NCBI GenBank assembly: GCA_016281275.1
Contig: JAEEIH010000219.1
Coordinates: 1 to 33,627, forward strand
From: Lachnospiraceae bacterium
GTDB taxonomy: Bacteria > Bacillota > Clostridia > Lachnospirales > Lachnospiraceae
Reading direction: 5' to 3'
DNA length: 33,627 bases
Below, one piece after another: positions 10,951 through 17,978 of the stretch (positions are counted from its first letter, which is position 1; the number at the start of each line of letters is the position of its first letter). The position numbers and the translations under genes are program-made. The notes under the pieces were generated by a model. It worked only from the letters and a program-made list of their open reading frames with translations. It searched no databases and was not told the origin of the DNA.

Positions 10951-12312
10951 ATGAATGATATACCCTCGGTTCTTAAGGGCAAGAGAGCGGCTTTGTGCTC
11001 TTTGGGCTGCAAGGTTAACGCCTATGAAACCCAGGCCGTCAGAAAAATGCTCGAAGATAAGGGCGCCTTTATTGTAAGTGATGATGAGGATGCGGACATA
11101 TACGTGATCAACACATGTTCCGTCACGGGAATCGCCGACAAGAAATCAAGGCAGTCTGTCCACCACGCCATGAAGCTTAACGAAAAGGCGCTTATAGTTG
11201 TCACGGGCTGTTATGCACAGGCGGTCGGAAATGCCGCATTTGAGGACGATGATCGCGTCATTGTGATAGGAAGCAATCAAAAAGACGGGATAGTCGAAGC
11301 CATCGAGAATTGGTTTGGAGAACACAGAAACGCTACGATCGTTTCGGATCTTTTTACCGACAGGAAGTACATGGACCTCAGTATAGACGGTTTTAACGAT
11401 AAGACAAGAGCGTTCATCAAGGTAGAAGACGGGTGCGATCAGTTCTGTACTTATTGTATTATCCCGTATGTGCGCGGAAGAGTACGTTCGAGGAGTACGG
11501 AAGATGCGATAGCGGAGATCAGAGGTCTCGCCGGGGCGGGATATAAAGAAGTTGTTCTCACGGGGATTCATCTTTCGTCTTACGGACGTGAAGACTATGA
11601 CAGGAAAGCAGGTTTTGTGCACGGACCGCTTCTGCGGCTTATTCAGGAGACAGCCGCTGTTCCCGGGATAGAAAGGGTAAGACTCGGAAGTCTTGAGCCG
11701 CGTATCATAACCAAGGAATTTGCTGAAGAACTTGCCGGCATTAAGGAATTTTGCCCACAGTTTCACCTGTCGCTTCAGAACGGTTGTAACAGCGTGTTAA
11801 AGAGGATGAACCGTCATTATACGATCGAGGAATATGCCGAAAGGACAGAGGTGCTGCGCAAGACTTTCGACCGTCCGGCGATCACAACGGACGTCATAGC
11901 CGGATTCCCGGGAGAAACGGATGAGGAGTTTGAGAATTCCATAGCAAACCTTGAAAGGATCGGGTTTGCCAAGATGCATGTCTTTAGGTATTCGAAGCGA
12001 AAGGGCACTCCCGCCGCAGCGATGAAGGATCAGGTTCTGCCGCAGGTTTCCGCGGAAAGAAGCGACAGGCTCATAAGTCTTGATGCACGAATGCATGCGG
12101 CCTACCTGGGTTCGTTTGTCGGTCAGAAGGAAAAAATCCTTGTGGAGCGTATATTATCGGCAGACGGAAAGGTGTTTGCCAAGGGACTTACAACCAGGTA
12201 TGCGGATGTGGAGGCGGTCGTATCGGGTCATGCACCGGAAGTGAATTCGATCACAGAAGTCAGATGCGAGAGTGTATCGGACGAGGGTGTGATACTCGGG
12301 ACACTCCTATAA
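10951..12312 (+). CDS. mtaB: tRNA t6A37 methylthiotransferase MtaB
   Basis: MtaB converts t6A37 in ANN-decoding tRNAs to ms2t6A by radical-SAM chemistry. The ORF track extends to 10882, but that codon lies inside the promoter region. The ATG at 10951, preceded by GAGGAAG, gives 453 aa starting MNDIPSV. The N-terminal UPF0004 domain has CSLGCKVNAYE, INTCSVT and GCYAQ, whose cysteines hold the auxiliary 4Fe-4S cluster. The radical-SAM motif is CDQFCTYC (Cys162, 166, 169). A TRAM-like domain closes the protein. In Bacillus mtaB (yqeV) directly follows rsmE; here the desulfurase, thiI and HPr-like genes intervene. Confidence 0.95.
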   Translation: MNDIPSVLKGKRAALCSLGCKVNAYETQAVRKMLEDKGAFIVSDDEDADIYVINTCSVTGIADKKSRQSVHHAMKLNEKALIVVTGCYAQAVGNAAFEDDDRVIVIGSNQKDGIVEAIENWFGEHRNATIVSDLFTDRKYMDLSIDGFNDKTRAFIKVEDGCDQFCTYCIIPYVRGRVRSRSTEDAIAEIRGLAGAGYKEVVLTGIHLSSYGREDYDRKAGFVHGPLLRLIQETAAVPGIERVRLGSLEPRIITKEFAEELAGIKEFCPQFHLSLQNGCNSVLKRMNRHYTIEEYAERTEVLRKTFDRPAITTDVIAGFPGETDEEFENSIANLERIGFAKMHVFRYSKRKGTPAAAMKDQVLPQVSAERSDRLISLDARMHAAYLGSFVGQKEKILVERILSADGKVFAKGLTTRYADVEAVVSGHAPEVNSITEVRCESVSDEGVILGTLL

Positions 12313-12366
12313 GAGGCTCATCCCGGGTAAAAAAGTCCGACGGATTCATGTAAGAGCGTGTCAGAC

Positions 12367-12395
12367 TTGAAAAACATCTGTTCCTGATATATAAT
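12367..12395 (+). promoter_or_regulatory. Promoter of the ireB-ruvX-DUF1292 operon
   Basis: TTGAAA, a 17-nt spacer and a perfect TATAAT end 42 nt before the ireB ATG. Near-consensus boxes with ideal spacing make this a confident sigma-A promoter. Predicted start is near 12402. Confidence 0.82.
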
Positions 12396-12437
12396 AAATT
12401 GATAATGTATTGGCGTCAGCCGGAAATGAGGATGATT

Positions 12438-12707
12438 ATGACGAACGGTGTCAGCACGAATACTCAGTTTTTTAAGCCTGCCAAAGAGCAGGACAAGATT
12501 GTCAAAAGCACGATCGATAGTGTTTATATCGCACTTACGGAGAAAGGTTACAACCCTGTCAGCCAGATCGTAGGTTATATCATGTCCGGTGATCCTACCT
12601 ACATCACAAGTCATAACGGTGCGAGAAGCCAGATCATGCGTGTGGAGCGCGACGAGATCATTGAGGAACTCCTCAGAGAGTACATCAAGAATAATTTCGG
12701 CTCGTGA
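12438..12707 (+). CDS. ireB: IreB family regulatory phosphoprotein (UPF0297/DUF965)
   Basis: IreB was described in Enterococcus as a small substrate of the PASTA kinase IreK that influences cephalosporin resistance. The start at 12438 gives 89 aa, with TGAGGA about 5 nt upstream; an in-frame ATG at 12432 would overlap that site and the ORF-track start at 12399 falls in the promoter. The family core EKGYNPVSQIVGYIMSGDPTYITSH and the tail ERDEIIEELLREYIK are clear. Thr2, Thr7 and Thr9 near the N-terminus are in the region phosphorylated in the enterococcal protein. It forms the conserved trio with ruvX and the DUF1292 gene. Confidence 0.94.
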   Translation: MTNGVSTNTQFFKPAKEQDKIVKSTIDSVYIALTEKGYNPVSQIVGYIMSGDPTYITSHNGARSQIMRVERDEIIEELLREYIKNNFGS

Positions 12708-12735
12708 TCCGGAAAATTGATCAGTGGATTGAATT

Positions 12736-13161
12736 ATGAGGATAATGGGACTTGATTTCGGCGGCATGACTTGTGGTGTCGCTATTAGTGATGAGTTGCT
12801 GTTGACCGCGCAGCCCGTCACCACTATAAGACGAAAGCATGAGACAAAGCTTCGTCAGACCTTCGCTGCGATAGAAGAATTGTGCATGAAGTACGAGGTT
12901 GAAAAGATCGTGGTCGGGTTACCCAAGAAGCTTGATGATACCGATAGCGAAAGAACCCTGAAATGTCGCGAATTCGCTGAAAACGTGGCAAGGCGGACAG
13001 GTAAAGAAACGATACTTTGGGATGAACGTCTCACAACGGTTCAGGCGAGCCGTATTCTCGATGAGGCGGGACTCTCATACAAAGAAAAAGGACAGGTTGT
13101 TGACAAGATAGCTGCTGCGATCATTCTTCAGAGCTATCTTGATTCTCGTGAGACAAAATAA
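12736..13161 (+). CDS. ruvX: Putative Holliday junction resolvase / pre-16S rRNA nuclease YqgF (RuvX)
   Basis: This RNase H-fold nuclease is implicated in 16S rRNA 5'-end maturation and, in older annotation, in Holliday junction resolution. The 141-aa protein has the first catalytic Asp in MRIMGLDFGG, then KIVVGLPKK, the WDERLTTVQA motif and the closing VDKIAAAIILQSYLD with another catalytic Asp. The first motif is slightly unusual (LDFGGMTCGVAISD, where LDxGxKxIGVAxSD is common), but the acidic residues remain. It starts 28 nt after ireB, in the same operon. Confidence 0.93.
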   Translation: MRIMGLDFGGMTCGVAISDELLLTAQPVTTIRRKHETKLRQTFAAIEELCMKYEVEKIVVGLPKKLDDTDSERTLKCREFAENVARRTGKETILWDERLTTVQASRILDEAGLSYKEKGQVVDKIAAAIILQSYLDSRETK

Positions 13162-13179
13162 GTTTATCGGAGTACATGA

Positions 13180-13458
13180 ATGGACAACAAATTAATGTTT
13201 ACGACAGATGACGGTGAGAACGTGGAATTCACCGTTATTGAAGAAGCAAGGCTTTCGGGAGAAACATACCTCCTTGTTACGGCCGATGAAAAGGATGAGG
13301 ACGAAGTGGCTTATGTCCTCAGAGAAGTGAAAACGGAAGACAAGACGGAAGCATCCTACAGGATGGTTGAAGACGATGAAGAACTCGCCGCGGTTACCGG
13401 TCTTTTCAATGAGGTACTTGACGGAGAGATGGACATAGTAGTGGAGCCGAACGATTAA
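13180..13458 (+). CDS. DUF1292 family protein (YrzB-like)
   Basis: A 92-aa acidic protein with the DUF1292 pattern: MFTTDDGENVEFTVIEE, then the TYLLV strand, then an acidic loop and a YRMVEDDEELAAV region. No function is established for the family. It starts 18 nt after ruvX and completes the ireB-ruvX-yrzB trio conserved across Firmicutes. The ATG has CGGAG 8 nt upstream. Confidence 0.9.
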   Translation: MDNKLMFTTDDGENVEFTVIEEARLSGETYLLVTADEKDEDEVAYVLREVKTEDKTEASYRMVEDDEELAAVTGLFNEVLDGEMDIVVEPND

Positions 13459-13500
13459 CATCTTTAGGCAGCCAGACGTATTGCGAAGACGGCAGGTTAA

Positions 13501-13528
13501 CGGAACCGGTCGAAAAAAGCCGCTTCCG
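13501..13528 (+). other. Imperfect hairpin upstream of rnj
   Basis: CGGAA-C-CGGT pairs with GCCG-C-TTCCG around an A-rich loop in the leader between the DUF1292 gene and RNase J. Its core (CGGTCGAAAAA...GCCGCT) resembles the hairpin of the 63-bp repeats at 15315-15453, but relatedness is uncertain. No T-run follows. Confidence 0.4.
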
Positions 13529-13569
13529 AAGGGGGACACGGTGCCTCCGTAAATCATGAGGAGTAAGAA

Positions 13570-15300
13570 TTGGATCAAAATATCAGGAATATAAGCGTTG
13601 AAGGCGAAAAGAAAGGAAATGACGAATTTGTAAAGACCTTTAATTCGGACAAGCCTTCGGTTAAAGTCATTCCGCTCGGAGGACTGGAACAGATCGGAAT
13701 GAATATCACGGCCATCGAATACGAGGATACTATCGTGGTCGTTGATTGCGGAATAGCGTTTCCGGAGGATGATATGCTCGGTATCGATCTTGTCGTACCG
13801 GATGTGACATACCTTACGGACAACATAGATAAGGTTAAGGGTTTTGTGATCACACACGGACATGAGGATCATATAGGGGCGCTCCCCTATATCCTTCCGA
13901 AGCTGCCCGTTCCCGTTTATGCCACGAGACTTACGATAGGGCTTATCGAAAACAAGTTTAAGGAATTTGAAATTCCCAAAAAAGTCAAGCTCAAGACCGT
14001 AGTGTACGGTCAAAGCGTTGTCTTTGGGAAGATCAGGGTCGAATTTATCCGAACAAATCACAGCATTGCCGATGCGGCGGCGCTCGCAATACACACACCT
14101 GCCGGTGTGATCGTTCACACCGGAGATTTTAAGATCGATTATACGCCTGTCTATGGTGACACCATCGATCTTGCACGTTTTGCCGAACTCGGAAAGAAGG
14201 GCGTGCTTGCGCTCATATGTGATTCCACAAACGTTATGAGGACCGGTTACACGATGTCGGAAAAGACTGTCGGAAAGACATTTGACAGTCTTTTTGCCGA
14301 ACACAGTTCCCGCAGGATCATCGTGGCGACGTTCTCATCAAATGTCGACAGAGTTCAGCAGATCATAAACAGCGCGGAGAAGTTCGGGAGAAAGGTGGTT
14401 ATCGAGGGAAGAAGCATGGTCAATGTGATAAAGACCGCCTCAGAGCTCGGATACCTTAAATACAATGAGGACACGGTGATCCCGATTGAAAATATAAAGA
14501 GTTATCCCGAAGAGAAGACCGTGATCATCACAACCGGAAGTCAGGGCGAGTCGATGGCGGCTTTGTCAAGGATCGCCGGTAATATTCACAAGAAGATAAT
14601 CCTTCAGCCCGGAGATGTCGTTATATTCAGTTCATCACCGATACCGGGCAATGAGAAGAGTATTTCGAAGGTCATCAATGAGCTTTCGATGAAAGGCGCA
14701 AAGGTAATTTATCAGGATGCCCACGTTTCCGGACATGCTTGCCAGGAGGAGATCAAGCTTCTCTACACGCTCACCAGACCCCGTTACGCCATTCCGGTAC
14801 ACGGAGAATACAGACATTTGGAAGTTCACAGTGAGCTTTGCCAGTCGCTTGGCATGCCCAAGGAAAATGTGTTCATCCTTCGCTCGGGTGATGCGCTGTC
14901 GATGAATGACGAATGTGCGGCGGTCACAGGGAGCGTACCTGCAGGAAGCCTTTTCGTGGACGGACTCGGAGTCGGGGATGTTGGAAATGTCGTTCTTCGC
15001 GATAGACACATGCTTTCGGAAAACGGACTGATCGTGGTGGCGATGTCGATCGAAAGCGAAACGGGGCTTGTTGTTTCGGGTCCGGATATCATCACCAGAG
15101 GCTTTGTTTATGTGCGTGAGTCAGAATCGCTGCTCACGGAACTTACAGAGGTCTGCAACAAGACACTTGATTATTGTATTGAAAATCAGCTTTCGGATTG
15201 GAGCAGGATAAAGAACAGGTTTAAGGACGACCTTTCGGATTATCTTTGGAAGAAGATGAGAAGAAGTCCCATGATCCTTCCGATCATCATGGAAGTGTGA
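13570..15300 (+). CDS. rnj: Ribonuclease J (TTG start)
   Basis: RNase J is a metallo-beta-lactamase/beta-CASP enzyme with 5'-3' exonuclease and endonuclease activity on RNA, central to Firmicutes mRNA decay and rRNA maturation. The 576-aa protein has the metal motif THGHEDHIGALPY (His96, His98, Asp100, His101), the later CDSTNVMRTGYTMSE and VHVSGHACQEEIKLL motifs, and PVHGEYRHLEVHSEL. The start is TTG at 13570, preceded by GAGGAG with a 6-nt gap; no in-frame ATG is better placed. The short Ser/Lys N-terminal tail before IPLGGLEQIGMN is typical. It sits inside the otherwise conserved yrzB-mltG interval. Confidence 0.95.
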   Translation: MDQNIRNISVEGEKKGNDEFVKTFNSDKPSVKVIPLGGLEQIGMNITAIEYEDTIVVVDCGIAFPEDDMLGIDLVVPDVTYLTDNIDKVKGFVITHGHEDHIGALPYILPKLPVPVYATRLTIGLIENKFKEFEIPKKVKLKTVVYGQSVVFGKIRVEFIRTNHSIADAAALAIHTPAGVIVHTGDFKIDYTPVYGDTIDLARFAELGKKGVLALICDSTNVMRTGYTMSEKTVGKTFDSLFAEHSSRRIIVATFSSNVDRVQQIINSAEKFGRKVVIEGRSMVNVIKTASELGYLKYNEDTVIPIENIKSYPEEKTVIITTGSQGESMAALSRIAGNIHKKIILQPGDVVIFSSSPIPGNEKSISKVINELSMKGAKVIYQDAHVSGHACQEEIKLLYTLTRPRYAIPVHGEYRHLEVHSELCQSLGMPKENVFILRSGDALSMNDECAAVTGSVPAGSLFVDGLGVGDVGNVVLRDRHMLSENGLIVVAMSIESETGLVVSGPDIITRGFVYVRESESLLTELTEVCNKTLDYCIENQLSDWSRIKNRFKDDLSDYLWKKMRRSPMILPIIMEV

Positions 15301-15314
15301 ACATGTATGATGCG

Positions 15315-15332
15315 GGCGGTCGAAAAACCGCC
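15315..15332 (+). repeat. Diverged first hairpin of the 63-bp repeat array
   Basis: GGCGGT pairs with ACCGCC around CGAAAA. It occupies the same place as the AGCGGCG/CGCCGCT hairpins of the following repeats but has a different stem, so it looks like a diverged first copy. Confidence 0.6.
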
Positions 15333-15453
15333 GCTAAAGATAAATTTGGTACATAGTCTCATGTACGGCAATGAATCAGCGGCGAAAAAACCGCCGCTAA
15401 AGATAAATTTGGTACATAGTCTCATGTGCGGCAATGAATCAGCGGCGAAAAAA
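15328..15453 (+). repeat. Two tandem 63-bp repeats with conserved hairpins, ending in the RBS of the next gene
   Basis: Units 15328-15390 and 15391-15453 differ at one base (ATGTACGG versus ATGTGCGG), and the first 13 bases of a third copy run into GAGGAGG. Each unit contributes two hairpins: GTACAT-AGTCTC-ATGTRC, and AGCGGCG-AAAAAAC-CGCCGCT (completed across the unit junction). The single difference changes a U-A pair to a U-G wobble, so pairing is kept. After the last hairpin comes TAAAGAGGAGG, the ribosome binding site of the mltG-like gene. A related element precedes the binding-protein gene at 30840. Confidence 0.88.
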
Positions 15454-15476
15454 CCGCCGCTAAAGAGGAGGAAAAA

Positions 15477-15914
15477 GTGAAAAAAGGAAAGGGTTCGTTC
15501 ATAATGAGGCTTTTGATGCGGTTCTCGCTGACGATCCTCATCGTGGGAATCAACGTGATCTTTTACGTGTTTGTTTTCAATAAAATCTCTGATTTTGCAG
15601 GTCAGAGCTACGACATCACCTACAGAGTCTTTGGGGATCAGCCGATGGCGACCGGTGAGGGAAGGGACGTGAGGGTTACCATCCTTAAGGGTGAATCGAC
15701 AATGAACATTGCGAGTAAGCTCGCAGACGCAAAGCTTATTCCGGACAAGTATTCCTTCTACCTGAAGCTTAAGCTTAAAGATTATGAGATCATGCCGGGT
15801 ACTTTTGTGCTCAACACTTCGATGACATATAACGACATTCTTGATGCAATATCATCCTACTCAAATTCGGTCGACAAAGAGCAAAGTGTCGAGGATCTGG
15901 AGTCAAAGATCTGA
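15477..15914 (+). CDS. MltG-like membrane protein reduced to the LysM-like domain
   Basis: A GTG start follows GAGGAGG by 5 nt. The 145-aa protein has one membrane segment (about residues 10-33) and then the LysM-like region of MltG/YceG (VTILKGESTMNIASKLADAKLI, then the MPGTFVLNTSMTYNDILDAI motif). MltG is the endolytic transglycosylase that ends glycan strand synthesis and is normally 330-370 aa. Here the protein stops before the catalytic domain with its essential Glu, so it cannot be a lytic transglycosylase by itself. Position between the yrzB/rnj genes and trmR matches Bacillus yrrL (mltG), so it is the local orthologue or a shortened derivative. It may bind peptidoglycan or partner proteins. 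Confidence 0.8.
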   Translation: MKKGKGSFIMRLLMRFSLTILIVGINVIFYVFVFNKISDFAGQSYDITYRVFGDQPMATGEGRDVRVTILKGESTMNIASKLADAKLIPDKYSFYLKLKLKDYEIMPGTFVLNTSMTYNDILDAISSYSNSVDKEQSVEDLESKI

Positions 15915-15930
15915 GAGAAGAGGAAATAAC

Positions 15931-16566
15931 ATGATCGTAAATGAACTGATTACAGGTTATCTTGCCTCGCTGGCGCACGACCTTCCCGCCGAACTCGAAG
16001 AGCTTAAAGAGAGGGCACGGAAAGCACATGTTCCGATCATCCGTGACGATATGCTCGAATTGATCAGATTTCTGTTGTTAAAGGAGAAGCCGAAAACCAT
16101 CCTTGAAATCGGGACGGCCGTCGGCTTCTCGGCGTTATATATGAAGTCTGTCGTGCCCGATGCGCGGATCACCACCATTGAAAAGGTCGGGATGAGACTT
16201 AAAGAAGCAAGAAAAAACCTTGAGGGAAGCGGAATAGAACTTGTTGAAGGAGATGCCGAAAAAGTACTGCCCGTTCTTTCGGGTGCTTATGATATGATCT
16301 TCCTTGATGCGGCAAAGGGGCAGTACGGCAGGTTCCTGCCCGATTGTAAAAGACTTCTTGCTCCCGGAGGACTGCTTCTGACAGACAATGTCCTTCTTGA
16401 AGGTTCTATCGCCGGATCGCGATTCGGTGTTGAGAGACGGGACAGGACAATACATGAGAGGATGAGGGAATTCTTACGTGAACTGACTCACGCAGAGGGG
16501 CTGGTGACAGTCATCCTGCCTGTCGGGGACGGAGCGGCTCTTACGTACAAGAGTCATGATGTCTGA
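15931..16566 (+). CDS. trmR: tRNA 5-hydroxyuridine methyltransferase TrmR (YrrM family)
   Basis: A class I SAM-dependent O-methyltransferase. The ORF track begins earlier, but the ATG at 15931 follows AGAAGAGGAAATAAC and gives 211 aa starting MIVNELITGYL. Motifs are LEIGTAVGFSALYM (SAM), TIEKVGMRLKEA, MIFLDAAKGQYGRFLPDC and LLTDNVLLEG, the metal/substrate loop of the COMT-like group. Bacillus YrrM is TrmR, which methylates ho5U34 to mo5U34 in tRNA. Its place between an mltG-like gene and a U32 protease-family gene matches Bacillus yrrL-yrrM-yrrN/O, which makes TrmR much more likely than a caffeoyl-CoA-type activity. Confidence 0.88.
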   Translation: MIVNELITGYLASLAHDLPAELEELKERARKAHVPIIRDDMLELIRFLLLKEKPKTILEIGTAVGFSALYMKSVVPDARITTIEKVGMRLKEARKNLEGSGIELVEGDAEKVLPVLSGAYDMIFLDAAKGQYGRFLPDCKRLLAPGGLLLTDNVLLEGSIAGSRFGVERRDRTIHERMREFLRELTHAEGLVTVILPVGDGAALTYKSHDV

Positions 16567-16621
16567 GCGCACGCCGATATGGAAAGAATCGTTCATCATG
16601 TTTTTCAAATGAGGAGTGGCT

Positions 16622-17926
16622 ATGACGGAAAAGAAAAAACCCGAGCTTTTGATGCCGGCCGGAAGCCTGCCTGTTCTTATGACGGCAGTCGATTTCGGGG
16701 CCGATGCCGTTTATATAGGCGGAGATATCTACAGCCTTCGCGCCAAGGCTGTTAATTTTTCAACAGAAGATATGATCCTCGGGATCGGATATGCTCACGA
16801 ACGCGGCAAGAAGGTTTATGTAACGGTTAACATAACCGCGCATAACGGAGATCTGGACGGGATAAAGGAATACCTTAAAGAGCTTGAAAAAATCGGACCG
16901 GACGGGCTTATCATTTCGGATCCCGGAGTGTTCATGCTTGCCTGCGAATTTGCTCCTTCCATAGAGCGTCACATAAGCACTCAGGCGAATAACACAAATT
17001 ATCTTACATACCGATTCTGGTATGAGAGGGGCGCGAAGAGAGTCGTTTCGGCCAGGGAGCTCTCTCTCGAAGAGATAAAAGAACTCAGACGAAATATCCC
17101 CGATGACATGGAAATCGAAAGCTTCGTGCACGGAGCGATGTGCATATCTTATTCGGGAAGATGTCTGCTGAGTAATTATCTGACGGGAAGGGACGCGAAT
17201 CTCGGCGAATGTACTCACCCCTGCAGATGGAGGTATAGCCTCGTTGAGGAAACAAGACCCGGCGAATATATGCCTGTCATTGAAAATGAGAGAGGAACTT
17301 TCATTTTCAATTCAAAAGATCTTTGTATGGTCGATCGTATCGACGACCTTGTGAGCGCCGGAATATCCTCATACAAATGTGAAGGCAGAATGAAGAGCGC
17401 ACTTTATGTGGCAACCGTGACAAGAGCATACAGAAATGCAATAGATGATTATTTCAGGGATCCGGATGTATATAAGAAAAACAGGGAAATATACCTTGAA
17501 GAAGTAAAGAAATGTACCAACAGAAGGTTCTATACCGGCTTTTATTACGGGAAGCCGCCCAAAGAAGCGATGGTATATGAGGACAGCACCTATGTTAAGG
17601 AGTATGTATATTACGGCACGGTTGAGTTCTCCGAATCGGTTGAATACGGATGGTCGGATAATGAACACGGCGGATCCGGTCATGAAGGGAACGAAGAAAA
17701 AAACTGTGGCAGCATATGCGTTTTAACTCAAAAGAATAAATTTTGTGTCGGTGATACACTTGAAGTGCTTGAGCCCGGACCCATTGTTCCGAGGTTTGTG
17801 AAGGTTCTTGCGATCACCGCGGAGGACGGCACACGGATGGAGAGCTGTCCACATGCCGGACAGAAGCTCAATGTAACGTTTGACGGTAGGGTAAAAAAGG
17901 GGAGTCTGCTCAGAGGGAAAGCTTGA
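16622..17926 (+). CDS. U32 family peptidase-like tRNA hydroxylation protein (TrhP/YrrO-like)
   Basis: U32 proteins next to trmR are needed to make 5-hydroxyuridine at tRNA position 34 (TrhP; Bacillus YrrN/YrrO). The ATG at 16622 is preferred over the in-frame GTG at 16616 because GAGGAG overlaps the latter; the protein is 434 aa. It has the TIM-barrel start PELLMPAGSLPVLMTAVDFGADAVYIGG, the family signature ESFVHGAMCISYSGRCLLSNYLT, and a cysteine cluster (C-x6-C then ECTHPC) that could bind a metal or Fe-S cluster. A C-terminal beta-barrel region follows residue 360. Immediately downstream of trmR, it completes a two-step ho5U to mo5U pathway. Confidence 0.9.
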   Translation: MTEKKKPELLMPAGSLPVLMTAVDFGADAVYIGGDIYSLRAKAVNFSTEDMILGIGYAHERGKKVYVTVNITAHNGDLDGIKEYLKELEKIGPDGLIISDPGVFMLACEFAPSIERHISTQANNTNYLTYRFWYERGAKRVVSARELSLEEIKELRRNIPDDMEIESFVHGAMCISYSGRCLLSNYLTGRDANLGECTHPCRWRYSLVEETRPGEYMPVIENERGTFIFNSKDLCMVDRIDDLVSAGISSYKCEGRMKSALYVATVTRAYRNAIDDYFRDPDVYKKNREIYLEEVKKCTNRRFYTGFYYGKPPKEAMVYEDSTYVKEYVYYGTVEFSESVEYGWSDNEHGGSGHEGNEEKNCGSICVLTQKNKFCVGDTLEVLEPGPIVPRFVKVLAITAEDGTRMESCPHAGQKLNVTFDGRVKKGSLLRGKA

Positions 17927-17978
17927 AATAAAAGAAATAACCGGTTGATCCAAAACGGATGCACAGTGGGGAAATCAA

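Noticed and set aside
13192-14304. Minus-strand 370-aa ORF antisense to the DUF1292 gene and rnj
   Set aside because: Overlaps two confidently identified genes, has no recognisable motif and no convincing RBS.
15240-15434. Minus-strand ORF with the repeated peptide MRLCTKFIFSGGF
   Set aside because: It is the reverse translation of the 63-bp repeats, kept open because 63 is a multiple of three; no RBS or domain supports it.
15328-15476. Possibility that the repeats are a CRISPR array
   Set aside because: Only two full units in direct contact, no unique spacers between repeats, and no cas genes nearby.
15328-15476. Possibility that the hairpins are rho-independent terminators
   Set aside because: The stems are followed by TAAAGATAAATTTGG or TAAAGAGGAGG, not by a U-run.
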